Part shown: piece by piece, positions 27,405-36,680 of the stretch
How positions within the stretch are numbered: the first letter of the stretch is position 1
Layout: every line of letters starts with the position of its first letter
Source: Iamia sp. SCSIO 61187
GTDB taxonomy: Bacteria > Actinomycetota > Acidimicrobiia > Acidimicrobiales > Iamiaceae
Assembly (NCBI RefSeq): GCF_019443745.1
Contig: NZ_CP050948.1
Span: 3,538,001-3,602,000 of the forward strand
Direction of reading: 5' to 3'
DNA length: 64,000 nt
Translations under genes and position numbers: made by a program
The notes under the pieces: model-generated
Told to the model about the DNA's origin: nothing
The model's database searches: none
Seen by the model: only the letters and a program-made list of their open reading frames with translations

Positions 27405-27836
27405 TCAGACCTCGGGGACGGGCCCGAAGAACCCGATCACCCGCACCAGGCGGCCCTCGGCGCCGACCTGGGCCACCTCGGTCCCGTCGATGACGACGGT
27501 GCCGTCGGGGGCGGTGAAGGCGAAGGCGTAGCGGGCGTGGTCGTGGTGGAGGTCGATCCCGCTGGTCCGGGTGAAGACGTGGTCGGGGTAGAGACCCGGG
27601 ACCGACGCCGCCAGGGCGTCGATCTCGTCGTGCCCGGTGGCGGCGAAGAGCGGGTCGGCGAAGTGGCCCGCCGGCGCCCACGCCTGCTCGATGAGCGCCC
27701 GCCGGGTGGCGGCGTCGGGGGCGGAGAAGGCGGCCAGGTGGGCGTCGACGAGCGCGGCCACGCCGGCGACGTCCATCCCGGCGTCGGCGGAGGTGGGGTC
27801 GGTGGGCGTGGTGTCGGTGGTGGTGGTGTCGGTCAT
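27405..27836 (-). CDS. SnoaL-like (NTF2 fold) protein
   Basis: This 143-residue protein has a Thr/Asp-rich N-terminus of about 20 residues, then an alpha+beta NTF2-like cone: a helix with LVDAHLAAFSAPDAATRRALI, the WAPAGHFADPLF strand region, then FAFTAPDGTVVIDGTEVAQVG. Such folds serve as small hydrolases, isomerases or ligand-binding proteins; the pocket residues do not identify which. ATG 27836 has the Shine-Dalgarno GGTGGGA at proper distance, so it is preferred over ATG 27848. It is a single gene ended by a hairpin and divergent from the YceH-nitrobindin gene. Confidence 0.75.
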   Translation of the reverse strand: MTDTTTTDTTPTDPTSADAGMDVAGVAALVDAHLAAFSAPDAATRRALIEQAWAPAGHFADPLFAATGHDEIDALAASVPGLYPDHVFTRTSGIDLHHDHARYAFAFTAPDGTVVIDGTEVAQVGAEGRLVRVIGFFGPVPEV

Positions 27837-27900
27837 GGGTCCCACCATCTGCCGATGCCGGCCCGGCCACGACTACCTGGTGGGTCGTACGGTGGCCGTC

Positions 27901-28956
27901 ATGGACATCGTGCTGACGCCGGCCGAGGCGCGGGTGCTGGGGAGCCTGCTCGAGAAGGAGCGCACGGTGCCGGCGACCTACCCGCTGACGATGAAGGCCC
28001 TGGTGTCGGCGTGCAACCAGACGTCGAGCCGCGACCCGCTCATGGATCTCTCGACCGTCCAGGTCGAGGCCGCGGTCGAGGGCCTGAAGGCCCACAAGCT
28101 GGTGCGGAAGCTGCTGCCCAGCCACGGCGATCGCAGCGTCAAGTACCGGCAGGTCGCCGTGGACGCCCTCGCCCTCGACGAGCCGCAGCGGGCCGTGCTC
28201 ACCGTCCTGCTGCTCCGCGGCCCGCAGACGCCCCAGGAGCTCCGGACCCGCACCGAGCGCCTGCACCCCTTCGCCGACGCCGACGAGGTCGAGGAGGTCC
28301 TGCGCGACATGGCCGGGTGGGGCGACCCGCTCGTGCGGCTGCTCCCCCGCCGCCCCGGCCAGCGCGACGCCCGCTGGGCCCACCTCCTCGCCGGCGAGCC
28401 GGACCTCGCCCCGCCCGAGCCGTCGTCCCACGCCGCCCCGGCACCGGCGGCCGCCGCCCCGACCCCGGCCGCACCGGCCGCCGACCCCGCCGTCCACGGC
28501 CCGCTGGCCGCCCTGGCCGGCACCTGGTCGGGACCGGGTCGAGGGCACTACCCGACCATCGACCCGTTCGGCTACACCGAGCGGCTCGAGGTCGTGCCCC
28601 TGCCGGGCAAGCCCCGCCTCTCGTGGCGGACCTCCACCCGGGCCGCCGACGACGGGCGAGGGCTGCACGCCGACGCCGGCTTCCTCCGCCTCACCGACGA
28701 CGGCGGCGTGGAGCTGGTCCTGGCCACGGCCTCGGGCCTGGTCGAGGTGAGCAGCGGCGTGGTCGAGGCCGACGGCGTCGCCCTCGAGATCGTCCTGTCG
28801 TCGGAGGCGGTGGTCGGCGCGCCCACGGCGAAGTCGGTGACCGCCACCGAGCGCACCTACCGCCTCGTGGGCGACACCCTCACCTACGAGGTCGCCATGG
28901 CCGCCGTCGGCCAGCCCCTCACACCCCACCTCACGGCCACGCTCACCCGCAGCTGA
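27901..28956 (+). CDS. YceH (DUF480) - nitrobindin fusion protein
   Basis: In this 351-residue protein, residues 1-165 match YceH/DUF480, a tandem winged-helix protein: LTPAEARVLGSLLEKE, TYPLTMKALVSACNQ, SSRDPLMDLS. A Pro/Ala linker (about 168-198) leads to a complete nitrobindin (DUF1794/THAP4-like) beta-barrel starting GTWSGPGRGHYPTIDPFGY (from residue 207) and ending AVGQPLTPHLTATL. His343 sits where nitrobindins ligate heme. Nitrobindins bind ferric heme and react with NO/peroxynitrite, so the fusion could couple a nitrogen-oxide or heme signal to DNA binding. The biochemical function of YceH is itself unsettled. TACGGT (27888-27893) seven bases before ATG predicts a leaderless mRNA. Confidence 0.88.
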   Translation: MDIVLTPAEARVLGSLLEKERTVPATYPLTMKALVSACNQTSSRDPLMDLSTVQVEAAVEGLKAHKLVRKLLPSHGDRSVKYRQVAVDALALDEPQRAVLTVLLLRGPQTPQELRTRTERLHPFADADEVEEVLRDMAGWGDPLVRLLPRRPGQRDARWAHLLAGEPDLAPPEPSSHAAPAPAAAAPTPAAPAADPAVHGPLAALAGTWSGPGRGHYPTIDPFGYTERLEVVPLPGKPRLSWRTSTRAADDGRGLHADAGFLRLTDDGGVELVLATASGLVEVSSGVVEADGVALEIVLSSEAVVGAPTAKSVTATERTYRLVGDTLTYEVAMAAVGQPLTPHLTATLTRS

Positions 28957-28966
28957 CCGGCCCGGC

Positions 28967-30756
28967 TCAGCTGGCCTCGGGGAGGCCCGACGTCCAGGCC
29001 GCGTAGAGGCGGGCGTAGCGGCCGCCGGGGACCGCCACCAGCTCGGCGTGGGTCCCGAGCTCGGCCAGGTGGCCACCCTCGACCACGCCGACGCGGTCGG
29101 CGCGGGCCGCGGTGGTGAGCCGGTGGGCGATCACGATGGTGGTGCGCCCCTCCATCAGCCGCTCGACGGCCGCCTCGACCACCGCCTCGGTGCCGGGGTC
29201 GAGCGACGAGGTCGCCTCGTCGAGCACCAGGACTGCGGGATCGGCGAGCGCCGCTCTGGCCATGGAGACCAGCTGCTTCTCGCCCGCCGACAGCCGGGAC
29301 CCCCGCTCGCGGACCTCGGTGTCGAGCCCGTCGGCGAGGGCGGCGAAGCGGTCGCGCACGCCGATGGCCTCGAGGGCGGCGTCGACCTCCTCGTCGCTGG
29401 CCCCGGCCCGGGCGACCCGCACGTTGTCCCGGATGGTGCCGTTGAACAAGAACCCCTCCTGGGGCACCACCGCGATCCGGTCCCGCAGCGAGTCGAGGCG
29501 GGCCGCGCGCAGGTCGACCCCGCCGAAGGCGACCGAGCCCTCGGTGGGGTCGTAGAAGCGGGCGACCAGCTTGGCCAGGGTCGACTTCCCGGCGCCGGTG
29601 GGGCCGACGAGGGCGAGGCGCTCGCCCGGCTCGATGACGAGGTCGACGTCGCGCAGGACGGGGTCGAGGTCGGCCCGGTAGGCGAACGACAGCCCCCGCA
29701 CGGCGACGGCCCCGGTGGCCGGGAGGGCGACGGCACCGGCCGCCTCGGGGACGTCGACCTCGGTGTCGAGCACCTCGTAGAGCTTCTTGAGCCCGGCGCC
29801 GGCCGACTGGACCTGGTTGAACAGCTGCGAGAGCTGCTGGACGGGCTCGAACAGGTTCGACAGCGAGAGCACGAAGAGGGCGACGGTGCCGACGGTGAGG
29901 GTGTCCCCCACGACCAGGCGGCCGCCGATCCACACCACCAGGGCCGTGGCCCCGGTGCCGGCGATCTCGATCACCGGCAGGTACCAGGCCTGGATGCGGA
30001 CCGAGCGCATGTGGGCGCCGTAGAGGGTCCGGTTGCGGTGCCCGAACCGCTGGGTCTCGGCTCCCTCGCGGGCGTAGGCCTGGATGACCCGCACCCCGCT
30101 GATGCCCTCCTGGAGGTGCGACAGGACCGAGCCGATGCGGTCCCGCACCGTCAGGTAGGCGGCGTTCGAGTCGCGCTGGAACTTCACGCTGGCCAGCACC
30201 ACGAACGGCAGCGGGATGGCGACGACGAGGAGGAGCTGCCACGACGTGACCGCCAGCAGCACGAGGGTGAGCACGATCAGCAGGACGCTGGAGGTGAACT
30301 GGAGCAGGCCGAGCTGGACGAGCTCCTGCAGGGAGTCGATGTCCGAGGTCATGCGGGAGACGATGACGCCCGCCTTCTCCCGGTCGTAGAACGGCATCGA
30401 GAGCCGCAGGAGGTGCCGGAACACCCGCGTCCGCATGTCGCGCAGGAAGCTCTCGCCCACCCGGGAGATGAGCAGGATCTGCCAGCGGTTGATGGCGAAG
30501 CCCGTCAGCGACACGGCCACGTAGAGCCCGACGGCCCAGTTCAGCGCCCCGCCGTCGCGCTCCTTGATCCCGGCGTCGATGCCGTGGCGGACGAGGAAGG
30601 GGCCGGCGATGGTCGTCAGCGTGTAGCTGACCATCAGCACGAAGACGACGACGAGCGTGCGCCGGTAGGGGCCGAGGGTGCGGCCGGCCCGCCGCAGCAC
30701 CTGGCCGGCCGCCTTGCGGTCGAGGCGGTCCTCCTCGCTGACGCCGGCGGAGACGA

Positions 30757-30760
<4 letters not shown>
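28967..30760 (-). CDS. ABC exporter half-transporter (second subunit)
   Basis: This 597-residue type I exporter has a six-helix transmembrane domain (residues about 25-330; coupling region MPFYDREKAGVIVSRMTSDI). The nucleotide-binding domain has Walker A GPTGAGKST near 395, signature LSAGEKQLVSMARA, Walker B VLVLDEATSSLDP and switch His VIAHRL. The signature has Ala where LSGGQ is usual, which is common in one half of heterodimeric exporters. GTG 30760 overlaps the upstream stop (GTGA). With its partner it probably exports lipids, peptides or drugs. Confidence 0.92.
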
Positions 30761-32649
<1,889 letters not shown>

Positions 32650-32715
32650 GGCGGCCGAGGCTACCGGTGGCACCGGTCACGACCCCAGGCGATTCGGCCG
32701 GTACGGTCGCGGCCC

Positions 32716-34044
32716 ATGGCTCTGGCGGCATCACGGGGTGGCATCGCCTGGCGGTCCGCCGACATCACCGCCACCTTCGCCCGCCACCTGGCCCGGGTCG
32801 GCGACCCCCTCCCCCGCCGCCTGCGCACGGCCTTCACCGAGCTGGGTCCCACCTTCGTCAAGGTCGGCCAGGTGATCGCGTCCAGCCCGGGCCTGTTCCC
32901 GCCCGACTGGCGCGACGAGTTCGGCTCGCTGCGCGACCGGGTGCCGCCCTTCCCGACCGCGGTGGCCCGACGGATCGTGGAGGAGGACCTGGGCCGACCC
33001 GTCGCCAGCGTGTTCTCCGCCTTCGACGACGAGCCCCTCGCCGCCGCCTCCATCGCCCAGGTCCACGGCGCCCGTCTGCTCGACGGGCGGCACGTGGTGG
33101 TCAAGGTGCAGCGGCCCCGCCTCGACGAGCAGGTCCGTGACGAGCTGCGCGCCCTGCTCATCGTGTGCGAGCTGCTGGAGCGCATCCCCCAGGCGTCGGT
33201 CGGCTCGCCCCGCGCCCTGGCCGAGGACTTCGCCCGCACCCTCCACGAGGAGATGGACTTCCGGCTCGAGGCCGAGAACATGGACCGGATGCGGCGCATC
33301 CTCGTCGAGTCGCAGATCGACGACTGCCGGGTCCCCGAGGTGCACCACGACCTGGTGGGTCGGCGGGTGCTCACCATGGAGCGCATCGACGGGCTGCAGT
33401 TCGGCGACGTCGAGGCCATGCACGCCGCCGGCATCGACACCGAGCGGCTGCTGCGGCTCGGCGTGCAGACGGTCGTCGAGGGGGTCCTCGTCCACGGGTT
33501 CTTCCACGGCGACCTCCACGCCGGGAACATGACCGTCCTGCCCGACGGCACCTTCGTCCTGTTCGACTTCGGCATCGTCGGCCGCCTGACCGAGTCGACC
33601 CGGACCCGCCTGGCGACGTACCTGATGGCGGTGACGACCAACGACTACCCGGCGATGGTGCGTGCCCTCCGGTCGTTCGGCTCGGTCCCGCCCGACGTCG
33701 ACGTGGACGACATGGCCCGCACGATCCAGGAGCTCTACGAGCCGTTCGTCCAGGAGGGCGTGGTGACCGCCCAGCTGGGCGAGCTGATGGACACCATGAT
33801 CCGCTCGATGGTCCGGTACCGGGTCCGCATCCCCCGCGAGCTGGTGCTCCTGACCAAGCAGATGCTGTACCTCGAGGGCGCCGCCGCCACCCTGGCCCCC
33901 GACGCCGACCTGCTCGAGGAGCAGACCCTCATCTACGCCACGCTCATGACCAAGTACCCGGACCTGGCCATGGAGATCGGGCGGGCCCTCGAGCGGGGCC
34001 GGGAGATGGACGAGGCCATCGCCGCCGGGCACGCCGTGCCGTAG
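32716..34044 (+). CDS. ABC1/UbiB family protein kinase-like protein
   Basis: The 442-residue atypical kinase-like protein has the family KxGQ motif (FVKVGQ, residues 48-52), the Ala-rich loop AAASIAQVHGA, the lysine strand VVVKVQRP, the catalytic HGDLHAGNM and the metal DFG (LFDFGIVG). UbiB/COQ8 proteins support quinone biosynthesis and other lipid pathways by ATPase activity. Actinobacteria usually make menaquinone, so a broader isoprenoid or lipid role is likely. A hydrophobic C-terminal segment may touch the membrane. TACGGT (32702-32707) eight bases before ATG 32716 marks a leaderless start, back to back with the ABC exporter promoter. Confidence 0.9.
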   Translation: MALAASRGGIAWRSADITATFARHLARVGDPLPRRLRTAFTELGPTFVKVGQVIASSPGLFPPDWRDEFGSLRDRVPPFPTAVARRIVEEDLGRPVASVFSAFDDEPLAAASIAQVHGARLLDGRHVVVKVQRPRLDEQVRDELRALLIVCELLERIPQASVGSPRALAEDFARTLHEEMDFRLEAENMDRMRRILVESQIDDCRVPEVHHDLVGRRVLTMERIDGLQFGDVEAMHAAGIDTERLLRLGVQTVVEGVLVHGFFHGDLHAGNMTVLPDGTFVLFDFGIVGRLTESTRTRLATYLMAVTTNDYPAMVRALRSFGSVPPDVDVDDMARTIQELYEPFVQEGVVTAQLGELMDTMIRSMVRYRVRIPRELVLLTKQMLYLEGAAATLAPDADLLEEQTLIYATLMTKYPDLAMEIGRALERGREMDEAIAAGHAVP

Positions 34045-34110
34045 CCAGGCGGCGGTGACCCGACCCCGGTGCGCTCCCGCCGGGCGGCCCCCTCCCGTAC
34101 AGTGGCCGGC

Positions 34111-34659
34111 GTGACGGCGACGACCGATCCCGGCGCCCGGACCGGGCCCGACCCGACCTGGCCGCCCGCCCCGAGCGGTCCGTCGGCGCTCGACCGCCTC
34201 CGGGCCTGGAGGCCGTGGGCCCCGCCCGCCCTCGTCGGCGGGCTCGTCGGCCTGGCCACCGCCTACACGGCGTGGAACGACCCCACCACCGGCGGCGGGG
34301 TGTTCCCCGGGTGCCCCCTGAAGGAGCTGACCGGGCTGGACTGCCCGGGCTGCGGCGGGACGCGCGCCGTGCACGCCCTGACCAACGGCGACATCGAGAC
34401 GGCGTTCGACCACAACGCCATGCTCACCATCGTGCTCCCCCTGCTGGCCCTCGCCTGGGGCATCTGGATGGTCCACGCCGTCCGCGTCACCCTGGCCCGG
34501 CGGCGGGCGACCGCGGGCCCGTCGTGGCCCGCCCTCCTGCGGGCCCCGCAGCTCTCGCAGCGGGGCTGGCTGGGCGTCATCGCCGTGATCGTGGCCTTCG
34601 CCGTGATCCGGAACATCGGTGCGGTGCCGCTCCTCGACTACCTGAGCAGCGAGGCCTGA
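34111..34659 (+). CDS. DUF2752 membrane protein
   Basis: This 182-residue protein has a hydrophilic N-terminus of about 45 residues, then three helices. The DUF2752 core is plain: CPLKELTGLDCPGCGGTRA followed by HALTNGD, with three Cys that could bind metal or form a disulfide. Function is unknown for the family. GTG 34111 was chosen over the upstream GTG 34069 because TACAGT (34098-34103) lies seven bases before it with no Shine-Dalgarno. The ATPase-like coding region follows after 41 bases. Confidence 0.82.
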   Translation: MTATTDPGARTGPDPTWPPAPSGPSALDRLRAWRPWAPPALVGGLVGLATAYTAWNDPTTGGGVFPGCPLKELTGLDCPGCGGTRAVHALTNGDIETAFDHNAMLTIVLPLLALAWGIWMVHAVRVTLARRRATAGPSWPALLRAPQLSQRGWLGVIAVIVAFAVIRNIGAVPLLDYLSSEA

Positions 34660-34700
34660 CCCCACCGCTCAGGACGGCTCCGTCGCGGCCGATCGGCAGC

Positions 34701-36089
34701 GTGGTGCTGGTCGACGAGCTGCTCATCCCCCATCCCGACGGGCCCGTCAGCCTGCGCCTCGACGAACGGGTCACGGTCGTGACCGGGGTCGACGCCGCGT
34801 CCCGCACCCGGCTGGCCGACCTCCTGGTCACCGGTCTCGCCGGAGCGGGCCCGGCGACGGTCCTGGTGCGGGACGACCTCGGCCGGCGGGGGCGGATCGA
34901 GCCCGGCACGACCGCCGACGACGCGCCCGCCGGGCCCGAGGCCGTGGCCGAGGTGGCGCGCCTCGTCGTCGTCGGCCCCGCCGACCTGGGCCTGGGTGAC
35001 GGTCCGCCCGACGCCGCCGTCGCCGCCGAGCGGGCGGCCGCGACCCTCGCCCACCGGGAGCTGGAGCGCGAGCTGGCGACCCTGGAGGCCGGCGCCGCCG
35101 AGCGGTCCCGGCTGGTGGCCGAGCTGGGGGGTGGGGCCGGGCCGGCGGGACCCGCCGCGGCCTCGGGTGACGAGCGGACGCCCGACCTCGAGGCCGTCGC
35201 CGCCGCCGCGCCCCGCATCGACGAGCTGCTCCGTCGCCGGCAGGCGGCCGAGGACACGCTCGACCGCACCGCTGCGGTGCTGCGCGTCGTCGACGATCCC
35301 CACCTGCCCCCGACGCCGGCGGCGGGCGACCCGCGGGCCGCCGGCGGACCGCTGGCCACCAGCGTGCTGGCCGCCCTCGACGTCGTGCGGCGCGTCGGCG
35401 GCCGGGACCCCGATCCCGGGCGCGACGCCGACCGCCAGCGGGCCGAGGCCGACGCCCGTGCCGCCCTCGACCGGGCCCGGGGCGAGGTCGAGCGAGCCCA
35501 GGCCGAGGCGCGCGCCGAGGTGGGGACCTGCGACCAGGAGCTGACCGCCCTGGCCCGGGCGGCCGACGTCACCGTCGGGGCCGATGGCCCCGGACCCGCG
35601 CTCACCGCCGCCCTGGGTCTGCGCCGCAGGCGCGGGTCGGGACCCGCGCCGCAGGCCGGCGAGGCCCTCCCCGACGACCCCGCGGCCCGCCTCGTCGCCC
35701 GACGGCGGGCCACCCTCCAGGCCCGGCTCGCGGACCTCCCCGACGACGCCGCCGTGACCGCCGCCCGCCGGCGGCTCGACGCCGTGGCCGACCGGCTGGC
35801 CCGCCTCGACGACGGGGGCGGCGCCGACGTCGACCGGGCCCGGGCCGCCCTCATGCGCCGGGTGGCGATGCTCCGGCCCGACGGCACCGCCAGCGTCGCC
35901 CCCCTCGTGCTCGACGAGGCCCTCGTCGGCCTGGCCGCCGACGACCTGTGCGACCTCCTCGACCTGGTCGCCCGGCTGGCCGACCACACCCAGGTGGTCG
36001 TGCTCTCCGGCGATCCCGTCGTCGGCACGTGGGCCCGCCACCGCGCCGAGCGGGGCGAGCTGCGCCTGGTCGAGCTGGCGTCGGCCTGA
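34701..36089 (+). CDS. Coiled-coil ATPase-like protein with degenerate P-loop (unrecognised)
   Basis: I do not recognise this 462-residue protein. Its N-terminus (LLIPHPDGPVSLRLDERV, then VTVVTGVDAASRTRLADLL) has the strand-loop-helix of an ABC/SMC-type Walker A, but the loop reads GVDAASRT without the Lys. A long Ala/Arg/Glu-rich helical middle (about 120-390) suggests a coiled coil. The C-terminus has a Walker-B-like PLVLDEALVGLAADDLCDLL and a following strand VVVLSGDPVVGTWA resembling the H-loop region of SMC/RecN ATPases. It may be an inactivated SMC-like protein. It follows the DUF2752 gene in the same direction, probably in one transcript. Starts GTG 34701 or 34704 are both possible. 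Confidence 0.65.
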   Translation: MVLVDELLIPHPDGPVSLRLDERVTVVTGVDAASRTRLADLLVTGLAGAGPATVLVRDDLGRRGRIEPGTTADDAPAGPEAVAEVARLVVVGPADLGLGDGPPDAAVAAERAAATLAHRELERELATLEAGAAERSRLVAELGGGAGPAGPAAASGDERTPDLEAVAAAAPRIDELLRRRQAAEDTLDRTAAVLRVVDDPHLPPTPAAGDPRAAGGPLATSVLAALDVVRRVGGRDPDPGRDADRQRAEADARAALDRARGEVERAQAEARAEVGTCDQELTALARAADVTVGADGPGPALTAALGLRRRRGSGPAPQAGEALPDDPAARLVARRRATLQARLADLPDDAAVTAARRRLDAVADRLARLDDGGGADVDRARAALMRRVAMLRPDGTASVAPLVLDEALVGLAADDLCDLLDLVARLADHTQVVVLSGDPVVGTWARHRAERGELRLVELASA

Positions 36090-36135
36090 CCGGCGCCGGG
36101 TCGGCCTGACCGCTCGGCTGGCGCCCCGCCGGTCC

Positions 36136-36657
36136 TCAGTCCAGGCGGCGGAGCTCGTCGCGGTAGCGGGGGATGCGGTCGGTGTAGGCCTTGGCACCGA
36201 GCTTGATCATGGTGTCGGGGTCGACCCGGCCCTCCTTGATCACCGCCGGGACGCCGAGGGCCATGGCCCGGCTCGGGACCTCCATGTTGTTGGGGACCAG
36301 GGCGTTGGCCCCGACCAGGGCCTCGGAGCGGACGACGGCGTTGTGCAGCACGACCGAGCCCGACCCCACGAGGGCCCCGTCCTCGACGGTGCAACCCTCG
36401 AGGTGCACGTTGTGGCCGATCACGCAGTCGTCGCCGACCGTGGTCGGGGTGTACGGCGTGGTGTGGATGATCGTGCCGTCCTGGATGCTGGTCCGGGCGC
36501 CGATCACGATGTGGCCGTCGTCGCCCCGGATCACCGCCGTGGGCCACACCGACGACCCGGCGCCGATGGTCACCGAGCCGATGACGACGGCGTCGGGGTG
36601 CACGTAGGCGTCCGGGTGGATCGAGGGCTCCTGGTCGCCGAGGGCGTAGATGGGCAT
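36136..36657 (-). CDS. Gamma-carbonic anhydrase-like hexapeptide-repeat protein
   Basis: This 173-residue left-handed beta-helix protein has repeated hexapeptides (HPDAYVHPDAVVIGSVTIGAGSSVW), a zinc-site-like His set (TIIHTT, IGHNVHLEG) and RGDDGHIVIG. Length and motifs fit the gamma-CA/YrdA/PaaY family; such proteins may hydrate CO2 or act as thioesterase-like or structural factors. Start ATG 36657 has TACGGT six bases upstream, overlapping the -10 of the divergent peptidase gene. Confidence 0.9.
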   Translation of the reverse strand: MPIYALGDQEPSIHPDAYVHPDAVVIGSVTIGAGSSVWPTAVIRGDDGHIVIGARTSIQDGTIIHTTPYTPTTVGDDCVIGHNVHLEGCTVEDGALVGSGSVVLHNAVVRSEALVGANALVPNNMEVPSRAMALGVPAVIKEGRVDPDTMIKLGAKAYTDRIPRYRDELRRLD

Positions 36658-36663
36658 GGGCCG

Positions 36664-36673
36664 ACCGTATCGT
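36664..36673. promoter_or_regulatory. Two overlapping divergent leaderless -10 boxes
   Basis: ACCGTATCGT contains TACGGT on the minus strand (36669 to 36664) for the gamma-carbonic anhydrase gene and TATCGT on the plus strand (36668-36673) for the peptidase gene. They share two base pairs, and the two start codons are only 23 bases apart. Confidence 0.6.
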
Positions 36674-36680
36674 CGGGCGG

